Shown here piece by piece: positions 36,001-46,700 of a stretch of DNA of 64,000 nt (the stretch's first letter is position 1; each line of letters begins with the position of its first letter). The notes beneath the pieces were generated by a model. The model worked only from the letters and a program-made list of their open reading frames with translations. It had not been told where the DNA came from and made no database searches. A program made the translations under genes and the position numbers. The stretch comes from Adineta ricciae (lineage: Eukaryota > Rotifera > Eurotatoria > Adinetida > Adinetidae), in assembly GCA_905250025.1 (NCBI GenBank), contig CAJNOJ010000007.1, positions 558,001-622,000 of the forward strand, read 5' to 3'.

Positions 36001-38357
36001 CGTCAAGTAAGTCTTCATATTGAGAAGAACATCAAGTCTTTTTTGTGTTTTCAGGAAAGGTCATTCACGTTTAGCGCTTTATTTATCCCGTTCATTAACT
36101 ACACCTTTGCATGGCCCGGAAGCAATCGAATGCATTCGTCATCTTTCATTAAGCGACCTGTTCTCTAATAATATTATGCAAATTTGTCATACAGTTAAAC
36201 ATTTAATCGATGATCCATCACGTCTATTGGCTTGCTTACGAAATGCCTTCTATCCTGAATTAGATATCTGTGAATTACTTTTAATGATATCAGCTAATCC
36301 CAATTCCTTAGTCGATTCCATTCATATGCCACTTTTATGTATTGCATCTCGTAATGGTTATGCTTCGTTCGTTGAATTACTTTTGAAATATCATGCGAAT
36401 GTCAATATTACAACTAAGAATAATGAAAACAAAACCGCTCTCATGTTAGCTGCTGAGTACGGGCATGAAAATGTCGTGAAATTATTGTTAAATTACAATG
36501 CTGATGTAAGTTGGACAGCTCGTTTTTATGTAATCGAAGTCAACTGAATGTGTTGTTTTGTATAGATCACTCTCAAAGATAAATATCAATTAACGAGTGT
36601 GGCTTATGCAACAAAACATGTTGCTATTTTGAAATTATTCAATTATACAGATGAATCGATTCAGCAACAAGCATTTGTCTATGCTGCATCGAACGGTTCG
36701 TTAGACGCTCTGGAGTATATGTTAACTGATAATACTTATTCGTCGATTGATATCAACGGGATTGATTATGTACATGGGGAGACAGGTAAGAGAGAAAGAC
36801 GAAATGAATTGAGAGAATCTTCGAGAAACTAATGTTCGTCGTTTGAATAGCTTTAACAAATGCAGCAGGTCACGGTCATATCAAAATTATTGATTATTTA
36901 ATAACAAATCATCAAGCTGATATTGATCGAATAAATACGCGGCAAATGACACCATTGTTACTAGCAGTTAAAAATGGAATGTGGTCATGTGTGGAATACT
37001 TACTCGATCATCAAGCGTCGATCGAACATTGTGATAAACAAGGACGAACATGCTTAATCATTGCAGCTACAGAAGGCCATCTAGCAGTTCTCGACAGTTT
37101 ATTAGAAAAAGGTTTGTTTACACATGTGTTGCCTTTTTGAATTCGATACAATTCTTTCGCATATTCCAGGTGCTAATGTTCATCATCAGGATGAAGAGGG
37201 TCTAACAGCTTTATCATGGGCTTGTCTGAAGGGTCACTATCATGCTTGTGAAACATTGTTAAGCCATGGAAGTAATATTAACCACGAAGATATCAATGGA
37301 CGTATACCAATGGACATGGCATCGTTCTACGGCGATGTTCAACTCGTTCAATTACTTATTGATCATGGTTCTGTAGTGGATCATGTGGATAAAAATGGCA
37401 TGCGTGCATTAGATCGTGCTATAGGTTGTCGAAATGTTGCCGTTGTCAATTGTTTGTTGAAGAAGAGCGTGAAACTTGGTAAGATACAGCGAACGCATCT
37501 ATTGTGTGTAGACGCGCGTCATCTATATACGAGTAGAGGTATTCGAGAGAATGTTTTGCAAGTATCTAACGAAAGAGGAGTACGGTTTTTTCCTGCATGT
37601 ATCTGTTATGTAATGATCTGAGAATTAATTCGATGTAAATTGGATAGAATTTGTTTTAGTAAGATTGAGATGATTTTCTCACGATGTTGATATGTGTCTG
37701 ATATTTTAGGCCTCTCGACATGGGCATTGGCAGCTGGTAAAAATGATATGATGACAATTTTAATCTCGAAATTGATCGACGATGGTGTTTCACTTTATAA
37801 AGTAAGTATTGCTTGATTTGGTCGTTCAATTGTACATGTTTTGTCTTTCGAAAACTAGAAAAATCAATACAAAGATGCTGCTTATCGTTTTTCGTATGCA
37901 TTGAAGAAACTACCGGCTGATATCGATCAACAGACAACAGATCAATTTGCGACTAACTTTCGTTTAATGAAATACAATTGCTTAATCAATTTAGCTAAAT
38001 GTAAACGAAAGCTAGACGTATGTGAAAAAGAACGAAGTGTCAATGTCTTTGCTGAGAACATTCTTTCTTGTTTTAGTGCTACGAAGCAGCAATTGATTAT
38101 TGTACGCAAGCACTCTGTATTCATAATACTTCGGATGCTCTTTTACTTCGATCCAGAATCAAACGCGATCAAAAGTAGTGAATATTCCTCATTGAATTTC
38201 AATTTTTCACATGTATATATATCGTTCTAGACTGTACGATGATGCATTAACTGATTTGCTTGCTGCGAAAAGTCTTGATCCAGCTAATACAGAATTAGAT
38301 CGATATATCAATCGATTACATGCAGATCTTCAACACTGTCATGAAACTCTTCTATGA
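33051..38357 (+). CDS. TANC: TANC / rolling-pebbles scaffold: RING, P-loop NTPase, ankyrin, TPR (first exon not found)
   Basis: Sixteen exons join in phase to ~1370 aa: 33051-33284, 33450-34124, 34186-34584, 34714-34752, 34799-35056, 35110-35444, 35498-35830, 35885-36006, 36055-36505, 36566-36785, 36851-37111, 37170-37478, 37710-37801, 37859-38017, 38077-38174, 38231-38357. Order: RING-like Cys cluster (CPICRCPYD...CYTCMFKYEQCSLC); Pro/Ser-rich linker; P-loop NTPase with Walker A (RTPGMGKTLLMK) and Walker B-like VYLIIDGIN; about ten ankyrin repeats; TPRs (YKDAAYRFSYALKKLP...). Blocks such as GLTALSWACLKGH and GMRALDRAIGCRN are hallmarks of TANC1/2 and Drosophila rolling pebbles, which organise postsynaptic or myoblast-fusion complexes. 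The RING matches the fly form. The first listed exon begins in phase 1 without an ATG, so a 5' exon is missing. The 39-nt exon is the least certain. Confidence 0.85.
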
Positions 38358-38643
38358 CATTCCATTTGCAACTGACCCCGGTCAAAAGTCTCTTTCTTCA
38401 TATTTCAATATATATATTTTTTTTTCTTCTTTATATGTACACATTTCTTGTTGAACAGTTGAATAATACTTGTGTTCTTCAATTAAAATTCAAACTCTTC
38501 TTTTTTCTTTCTCAATCTCGCTTGTTTTCTTCTTTTGTTAATTTGATTCAAGTTATAATAGAGATAAAACCTTCCAAATCGATTATTTCTTGTTTTAGAA
38601 GCATTCTAAAGATCAAAGAAAAGGATTGTTATGTTTAGAATCA
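38358..38643. other. Short T-rich intergenic gap before SDHAF3
   Basis: About 290 bp of T-rich DNA between the TANC stop and the SDHAF3 ATG, on the same strand. Two TTTTAG / TTTAG acceptor-like sites (about 38597 and 38638) precede the ATG and could serve cis- or trans-splicing. Confidence 0.4.
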
Positions 38644-39166
38644 ATGTATGAGAAAATCTTTGGTACACAACATCGTCTGACTGTCTTGAGATTGTATAAA
38701 ACTATTCTCCGTTTACATCAAAGTCTTCCTCATGAATTAAGCCAATTAGGCACCCAATACGCTCGTGATGAATTTCGTCGTCATAAGAATGCTCAACCAG
38801 AATTCGTTACAAACTTTATGGTTGAATGGAGTGTAAGTATCGTAAAATGTAGAAAGTTTTGCCTGCCCGTCTTCGTCTTCCTATTCGTCACGTTTAATGA
38901 CACATCTTTCTTTTTCGTTCCTCTGATTCATGATAAGCATTCACGCTTACGATCGTCATCACTTCTTTTTTTTCTCTCGTATTTATTTCACTTTTTCTTC
39001 GCAGGAGTACGCTCGAATACTAACACGTCAAGTTTCGTCTAAAAACAAGGCTTCATTTGGTAAAGCGTTCGATACACCAACATTTGATCTTCTCAAAGAA
39101 GATCAACTCTGTCAACTCTTCGAATTATACACAGAAATCCACAAAGCTACTCAATCAACGAAATAA
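38644..39166 (+). CDS. SDHAF3: SDHAF3 (Acn9/Sdh7), succinate dehydrogenase assembly factor 3
   Basis: 116 aa in exons 38644-38832 and 39005-39166 (351 nt). A small mitochondrial LYR-family protein ([15 protein letters not shown], the LYR variant LYK also seen in human), with the conserved [16 protein letters not shown] and FVTNFMVEW blocks. SDHAF3 protects the Fe-S subunit SDHB during complex II assembly in the mitochondrial matrix. A frame starting slightly upstream uses a TTG and is not preferred. The TAA stop (39164-39166) shares its last base with the ATG of GK5, so the two CDSs overlap by one nucleotide in the arrangement TAATG. Confidence 0.88.
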
Positions 39167-41072
39167 TGCCTAGTAAATCGAAACTAGGAAATTTAATTCG
39201 TTTAACAAGTAACTTAGATGATGCAGATCAATGCCCTTCACCTCCTATCAAAGATCCATATATCCTTTCAATTGACATTGGTACGTCTTCAATACGTGCT
39301 TTCCTTTTTTCGAAATCCTTTGAAATTATATCATCAAGCCAAAAATCACAAACACTTCTTTGTCCCGAACCACATGGTTACGAATTTGATCCCGATAAGT
39401 TCTGGTCTACATTACTCGAAGTGATCAACGAAACTATCCAATGTGCCAAACCATTAACCGCTACAGATATCACTTGCCTAGGAATATCAACATTGAGAAA
39501 TTCAGTTATCCTATGGGATCGTAAAACAGGTGAAACATATTCGAATATCATCCTCTGGAATGATTCGAGATCGAGTTCACATGCAACATCAACAAATACA
39601 TCATTGACATGGAAAACTATCCGTGGCTTTGCGAAAGTCATTTATCCTATTGTTCAAACTGCTCGCATGTCAACATTGTCTAACCTCGAGTTTCGCACGC
39701 AAATGATTGCGTTCAAATTATTGTGGCTATTCGAAAGAAAGCCGGAATTAGTTCAACGTGCGCGAAATAATGAATTACTATTTGGCTGTATCGAAACTTG
39801 GTTAATCTGGAAACTAACCGGTGGACAAGAACACGTCACTGATGTATCATGTGCGAGTTCAACTGGTCTCTACGATCCATTTCTGTCCCAATGGTCTACA
39901 CTACTTTGTAGAAATCTAGGTATCGACATGAGATTATTACCAGCAATTAAACCGACATTCGGAGAATTCGGAAGATGTGATCCAAGTCTATTTGGTAAGA
40001 GTTCGACACATTTTAACAAACGTCTCATTGCTTATCAGTCACGAAAATGGTTCGAACATCTGAATCAGCGTGCTTCACGTATTTGTTTAAGATAAGATGA
40101 GGCAGATGATGATCAAAGGTAGAAATAGCTAGTACGACTATTCAATGTAGCTTAGCAAATATTAAAAAACAAAAAGTTCGACATTGAATGAGTCATAATG
40201 GTGTCTTAAGTTCAAACAAATAGAAAAAAAGAGTCACTTTCTTCCTAGGGTGTGCAATTCCTATCACTGCTGTTATTGGCGATGTTCAAGCGAGTATGTT
40301 TGGTCAATGTGTATCTCAACCTGGCGAATGTTTACTCACATTGGGTACCGGTGCTTTCATCAATATTCTAACTGGCCCAGTTAGCGCTTGTACCGATGGT
40401 ATTTATCCATTAGTTGCTCATTCGGATCTCTCTAATTCGTCTGAAAATGTTCATTTCATGCATGCACTCCATAGCGGATGTGCGACGGTGCTAAATTGGG
40501 CTAAACAAGCGCAATTTTTCAACGACTTTTCTGAACTGAATGCTATATCGATGGATGCTCGACCAGCGAAAGTCTTCTTCCTTCCAGCATTTGGTGGTCA
40601 CGACAACGATCCATACTGCGGTTCCGGTTTCATTGGTATCGATAGTGAGACGAAACGCGATGACTTACTTCGTGCTATCCTCGAATCCATTGCTTTTGTT
40701 ATCTACGAAGTCTTCTCATTTGTTCGTGAAGATTATAAGAAACACCAAGGAGGTAAACAGTTGAAATGTCTACGCGCAGCCGGTGGTGTGGCAACATGTG
40801 ATTTCATCTGTCAAATCATTGCCAATTTATCCCACATGTCGATTGAACGATGTCATGCGTTCAATTTAGCTTCTGGTATTGGCGCTGGCTTTCTTGCCGC
40901 TTATGGTTACAATCTTGTGGACGATTACGAATATTTTCAAAAGATTATCACCGTGGATAAAGTATTCGAGTCTGTTCATTGTGATATTACAAAAACAAAC
41001 TATAAACAATGGAAGGCGATCGTACCACGCTTTGCCAAATGGTACGCATCGGATGATAGAAGTGATACTTGA
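39166..41072 (+). CDS. GK5: GK5-like FGGY-family sugar/glycerol kinase
   Basis: 550 aa in exons 39166-39994 and 40249-41072 (1653 nt). FGGY kinase with the N-terminal ATP-fold motif [31 protein letters not shown] and WNDSRS in the substrate region, then [12 protein letters not shown], a phosphate-loop-like LTLGTGAF, and [11 protein letters not shown] near the C-terminus. Domain order and length match metazoan GK5 (putative glycerol kinase 5), whose substrate is not firmly established. Start: the ATG at 39166 is the only in-frame Met before the ATPase core, and it overlaps the SDHAF3 stop. An independent start would need an undetected upstream exon. The intron is 254 bp, longer than most here. 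Confidence 0.85.
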
Positions 41073-41294
41073 GCTCATGATCTGTTTTGTCTTTTTTTTG
41101 ATGATCTCATCCTTTTTATTTATCAATCGTGTTTTTGGTTTTTGTTTTGATGTATTAATTCAAACAGCTAACTCTATACTTTTCCTGTGTGCGTTATTTT
41201 GTGATAAAAGTGAACACTTTTATTAGAAAGAAGCCGCTCATTTTTCACCTTTAGATATGACATTATTTTCATTGAGAAATTGAGAATAATCGAC
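41073..41294. other. Gap between GK5 and MRPL46
   Basis: About 220 bp, T-rich, without a supported frame; it holds the GK5 3' UTR and MRPL46 promoter or leader. Confidence 0.4.
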
Positions 41295-42397
41295 ATGTCA
41301 TCAGCTTTACTACGTATACCATCTCTAGGTAAGTTAAAAAATTCACTGAAGATGGTCACCTTGATGCCTCTTCTAGTTTCATCGTCGATTGTTCGACGTT
41401 TAGTCATCGCTAATGCTTCAACCAGTAGCCAAACAGCCGCAGCAGCAGTGGTGACGAAGTCCGAAAAACTGCCGCAAATTAAAGTTGCTCTATGTATACA
41501 ACGATATGCACATTTATCACCTGAAATGGCACCAATAGAAAAAGAATACACTGACTTAATCACCGAACTGGAGACTGAAAATAGTTATTTATCCGATCAT
41601 GAATTACGACATAAACGAGAATTGTAAGTGCATATTCTACAGCATTCGTTGGTATTCGTCCATTTTTAGTGAACATGGTAAACAACGGCAAGTTTCGGCG
41701 ACGAGTACGGCCGCATCCGTGACGATTGTTGAGACAGCTGCTGATTTAGAAGATCGTTTAGCAAAAGATTTTTCTAATTTTCATTTCATGCCAAGAGAAA
41801 CAGGTATTTGACACATCATTTTTTGTTTGTTTGACTCGTATTCGCTCCACTATTCATACTTGTAGAGGATGATAAAACAAATAATCTACATAGTCACAAT
41901 CGTAAACTGGATGATAATCTATTACTAATTGTTCAGCAGGCGAATACTCAAACAAATAAAGATGAATGGATTTTTCCCGAGAAAAACTACAATGGCGAAC
42001 CATCACTACGAGCAGTATGCGCTTTCTACGACCAAAAAAGTAACGATATACGTTCTTTGTTGATGCTAGGCTGTTGAACAACTGGTTGCAACATGTGGAA
42101 ACCTTCATGTTCAAATAGCTGGCAACGCGCCATTAGCGTGTTATAAAGACGGTACCGATAAATCGTCAAAAAAAGTAAGACAGAGCACCTGAGCACGATT
42201 CGTCTCCTATTAGGCACGTACTGTTTTAATAGATTTTCTTTTACAAAGCGGAATATCTGGCAGGTGTTGTCAAGCAATTTGCTACTCTCAAATCATCTCC
42301 TTACAAAGACTATGCATGGGTCACTCATTCCGATCTGGCAAAATACTTGTCACCGTCATATCATAAAGCTGTTAAAGATATGTTATTTGTTTTTTGA
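41295..42397 (+). CDS. MRPL46: Mitochondrial large ribosomal subunit protein L46
   Basis: 277 aa in exons 41295-41328, 41377-41623, 41670-41803, 41866-42014, 42070-42174, 42233-42397 (834 nt). The N-terminus is basic/hydroxylated and suits a mitochondrial presequence. Recognisable blocks: ENSYLSDHELRH, LAKDFSNFHF, HSHNRKLDDNLLLIV, DEWIFPEKNY, AGNAPLACYK, IFFYKAEYLAG, YAWVTHSDLAKYLSPSY. These follow MRPL46, a NUDIX-fold protein of the central protuberance of the mitoribosome. The first intron (41329-41376) is 48 bp with no in-frame stop, so retention would add 16 residues without a frameshift; the splice sites (GTAAGT, TTCTAG) are strong. The last gene of a same-strand run TANC-SDHAF3-GK5-MRPL46. 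Confidence 0.88.
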
Positions 42398-42449
42398 TAA
42401 ATTCATACATAGAATAGATACGTTCATTGTTCGAAACTGAAGAATAGTG

Positions 42450-43760
42450 TCAAATACTAAGAGTACTACAGGTAATTAGGAGTAATATCGATATAAAGTA
42501 GCTGATTCCGCTGCTGGTGGATTGATCATATTGCACTTGATAAAGTCTATTATTTCCATCTTCACTAAATAGTAGACTTCCATCCTTTAATACTAATAAC
42601 CCGACAGGTCTTCCGAATGTCGTTGGTCCTGATGGATCTGTTAGAAATCCACGAATAAAATCTTCATAGTATCCCATCGGACTATTCGTATCTTTGTTAA
42701 ATGGTATAAAAACGACTTTATGACCGGTACCTTCATTTCTATTCCATGATCCATGTAGTGCGGCAAATGCGCCGTTTCGATAACGTTCAGGAAATTGTTG
42801 ACCGGTGTAAAAGAGCATATCGAGAACGGCTGAATGTGCTTGAAAGAGAACATCTGGCGTTTGTGTTTTGGATACTAGATCAGGTCGTTCACTTGTTCCA
42901 TTTGCCAGACGTCGTCGAGGATCAAGCAAAGTTGAACTCAGATATGCATATGGCCAGCCGAAAAATTGATTTTCTCGAACGCGAGTAAAGTAATCTGGCA
43001 CAAGATCATCACCAATAAGGTCACGTTCTTGACAAGCAACATACATATCGTTGGTTACGGGATGAAATGCTAATCCGGTCGGATTGCGAAGGCCATCGGC
43101 AAATGTCTTCTGATTTGTACCGTCAATATTCGCCTGTTGAATCGATGCTCGAGGCGAATCGTCAATATCGACATTCGTTGCCGAGCCAATACCGACAAAA
43201 ATCTTATCATGTGATGGTGAGATCGTAAGCGATCGTGACCAATGGCCGTTTGCATTGTATGTCATGAGTATATCACCGGTGCCTTCTAGTTTTCGACTAC
43301 CATTTGTCCATGGGTAACGGCGCAATGCATCTCGATTACCGACATAAAAGAAATTATTGAGAAAAATCATTCCATAAGGTCGATTAAGGCCATTCGATTG
43401 ATCAGCAAATGTCGTTCGCTGATCGGGATACCCATCGTTATCGGTATCAACTAGACAGGAAATACGACTAATTACTGATTCAGCTACAAGAATATCACCA
43501 GAAGGTGTATATATTAAGATGCGCGGCGATGTCAAACCGACAAAGTAAGGTTTAACAGAAAATCCAGATGGTACGAACAGTTCAGGATCTTGTGGTACTT
43601 GAACAACAATAGCATCCTTGTCTACTGATGCACTAGCATTTGGTGCTGGAAGGTCATTGATCGTAATTTTGATAGATTCCGGTGTAAAGGTGACGTTTTT
43701 TGCATGAATTTGTTCTAAGCAGATGATAAAAATAAGGAACAAATACACCAAAGCTTGCAT
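42450..43760 (-). CDS. Secreted, GPI-anchored sorbosone/PQQ sugar dehydrogenase-like beta-propeller
   Basis: 436 aa in one uninterrupted exon, ATG at 43760-43758. A clear signal peptide (ALVYLFLIFIICLEQIHA) leads into a six-bladed propeller of the L-sorbosone dehydrogenase / soluble PQQ glucose dehydrogenase family: PRILIYTPSGDILVAES, LVDTDNDGYPDQ, LNRPYGMIF, GLRNPTGLAFHPVTNDMY, QFFGWPYAYL, FAALHGSWNR, GRPVGLLVLKDGSLLFSED. These enzymes oxidise sugars with PQQ and are mainly bacterial or fungal. The C-terminus ends in a short hydrophobic tail after a Ser/Gly-rich stretch (QSTSSGISYF), as in GPI-anchored proteins. Lack of introns among intron-rich neighbours and a bacterial-type family suggest horizontal acquisition. 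Convergent with MRPL46, stop codons ~50 bp apart. Confidence 0.85.
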   Translation of the reverse strand: MQALVYLFLIFIICLEQIHAKNVTFTPESIKITINDLPAPNASASVDKDAIVVQVPQDPELFVPSGFSVKPYFVGLTSPRILIYTPSGDILVAESVISRISCLVDTDNDGYPDQRTTFADQSNGLNRPYGMIFLNNFFYVGNRDALRRYPWTNGSRKLEGTGDILMTYNANGHWSRSLTISPSHDKIFVGIGSATNVDIDDSPRASIQQANIDGTNQKTFADGLRNPTGLAFHPVTNDMYVACQERDLIGDDLVPDYFTRVRENQFFGWPYAYLSSTLLDPRRRLANGTSERPDLVSKTQTPDVLFQAHSAVLDMLFYTGQQFPERYRNGAFAALHGSWNRNEGTGHKVVFIPFNKDTNSPMGYYEDFIRGFLTDPSGPTTFGRPVGLLVLKDGSLLFSEDGNNRLYQVQYDQSTSSGISYFISILLLITCSTLSI

Positions 43761-46700
43761 CTATTATCGATGAATTCTGACGTGGAGTTTTGTAGGACGA
43801 GGGTAATGTACTTGCAATCCTGCGATATATAAATACTTGGATAACGAAAAGATTTGTATGTAGATGATAAATGACAACGCAAATATTATGCTTATCATGC
43901 CTTTACCTAAAACTGCTTGGTTAAGAATAAAAGTTTATCTTGATATTTTAAGCCTTATATCGTATTTTTCAACTTCCAACTGAAATACCATCAATTGCGT
44001 AGATAAATATGTTATACAACAATTATTTAAAGCACCAAAATACCAACCGTTCTCAGGTCACTCATTCAATTAAAAAAGGACAATTTACTCGTTCGTTGTC
44101 GACTGTTTTTTGCTCTTTGTAACCTATCAAACAAATATTAAGGGCGATAAAAACCTGTTCGTTGATTAATGATCGCACATACTATTGTTGTCCTCTTTTC
44201 TTGATAAACTCTGCCGTTTATTACGAAAAAAGAATCAATTCTCCTAGTTTTTTTGTCTAGAGAGGTGGAGTTACAACATCCATATTCTAAGCTTTGCAAT
44301 TATTCCAGTCGTCTGCCTTTCTAATTCATTTATTTCGATCTAGAATCAAGTCTTTGCTTTTTAAATTCACATTGAAATCAAGCAGACCATCATATAAGTA
44401 TAATCAAGTGTATTGACCGAAGCCGAGTCATATATTGACACGTAATATTGAACTTGATTCAATAATCGATTTTTCGAAGTGATCTACACAAGTAGACTAG
44501 AAGAATCAATCAAAGGAAACCTCTAGTATGAGGTAATTATCAAGATGACTAAATTTGCGTCAATCAAAGCGAAAAAAATCACTTGGAGATTGTTGAACAT
44601 GATGAACAATTCAGCCATTACTAAATCGAACGGAAGAACGGAACATTTAACTCTTTGTCATAGTAAAGATATAATCGTTTTCACTTTTACGGTGATTATT
44701 ACGAGTTAAATTGAACATCAACAGTGTCTTCGGTCGCGCGTGAATGCTTGTGATTCAATTCGAAATTTTGTTCAAATGTATGAAACATATCAATGTATTT
44801 ATATCTTTCAACAATTAAAATTTACCGAACAGTTGATCTTATCATCTTCTGCTATTTCACGAAAGAGCAGAAGACTGAGAAATCCTCATTTCCTTGTCTC
44901 TTTCTTTGTATGAGAATGATACAGCTATTACAGAATACTTTTCTGTAATCATCATATTATTTTGAGAAATGATTTACTTTGCTCGTAGTATCGTCAGCGG
45001 CAAAGAAACAACTAACGACATGAGTGGCTTATTCCAGCCTCCGATAACATAATTTTGATTGGCTACGCTACTTTGATTAATATAAAGTTTAAATGAGTCA
45101 CTCAGGTGTATAAGAAACAGTCATTTATTCTGTCGATGATGTTTTTGTCAGTATACTGCATCCCTACATACGTCATTTGTGTTTATTTTTGTCAAACATT
45201 GATATCAGGTTCGAATGTTCACTTCCGGAATTTTCTTCTTCCGAAACATCGTTCTTTATTCTCGTAAATCACACACCTTTACATATTTTCTCTCATGTCT
45301 GCCAAGAATATGTTTTCATATATTGTTTGTATCTACATATATAGATTTTTTATTATTGCATTTACACCTTGAAGGCATATATACACGCATTTGTCTCAAG
45401 TTGCGACAAGAGCCAGAGCAATTCATTCATTCTTTGTTTTCTCTGTCTGTCCTCAAGATCGGTCATTCATTATTTTTCTTTTGTCTCGTTATTCTGTCGC
45501 AGACGACACTGAATAAATTAGTTTCATCGATACCATTTATTTATTTCAACTTTCTTCTTTTTATCTTCCACACTCGAATAGAAAGATAAAATTGTACGAA
45601 AAAAATATATGACACGTTATCATCAAATACGTACACACACAAACACGTTCCTTCGTATTCGACCTCATTAGATGGAGAAAAAGAAGAAGAAACAGCGTAT
45701 ACTTCTAATATCGTTTGTCCGTTCACTCTTCTTCTCATTCTTTTTTTCTCTTCTTTTCCCTCCACCGTACAATATAGGTACACAAAAATTCTCTCTTTCG
45801 ATGTAGTAAATTAATGGTTGAAATCTTACGAGCCCTCGCCGACGCCGCTGTTCGTCTGTATTATTTATTGTGTATCTGTCTGTTGCTTCTCTTTTCGTTT
45901 TTCTTCTCTCTCCCTTTCTCACACATAATTGACTTTCGTCTTATCTCTCTTCTTTTTTCGCTCAAACTCAGTCTCTCTCTCTCTCTCTCTTCCTTTCAGT
46001 CTAGTTGTTTGTTCACTCTATTTCTGTTGTTAAAACGGCGGCAATAGTGACTACCACTATCTTAAGATAAATGCGAAACAACATGCATGAGACTTAATCC
46101 TCGATACATGCAAAAAAAAAGAGAAGATCACTGCTATTTATTTAGATTGGCGAATTCTTCTTCTTCTTCTGTAGTTCTCCTTTCGCTTCTGTTGATTTTA
46201 CTGTTAATACGTTTTTCGATTTTTCTAAGAAAACAACAACAACAACGAGATATTTTCGAACATGCACATACGTCTCCCTCGACTTGAGTAAGTTCAAGAT
46301 TTCTTATGTAATATTTACTCAGAAGTGAATAGATGGATATTGTGAACATAATTTGATAGTCTATGTATTCGCGTGTTATACTTTAATTATACATGTTCGA
46401 CTGGCAGTAACCACACGATTGACCTGAATGCAAAACAAGAAAAAGAATAATGGGTCATAAAATCGATGAGAATACACAAGGTAATGATACGATTGTAGTG
46501 ATACTATCGATTTAAAATAACATTTAATTTCATCCATTTCGCGTCGATAAAATTTGAACATTTACTACATTCATATGGATGCATGGGTAGGTCAAGATGA
46601 CGCACGCGTTTTTAGTAGAAGAATAAGAACAACAACTAAACAATCAATTGAGGAGAGCGATTTTTATTGATCAAATACATAATCAACATTTTTATCTAAT

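Noticed and set aside
45215-45589. 124-codon frame rich in Phe, Leu, Ile
   Set aside because: Composition follows the T-rich DNA, the frame has no homology I recognise, and it sits among simple repeats.
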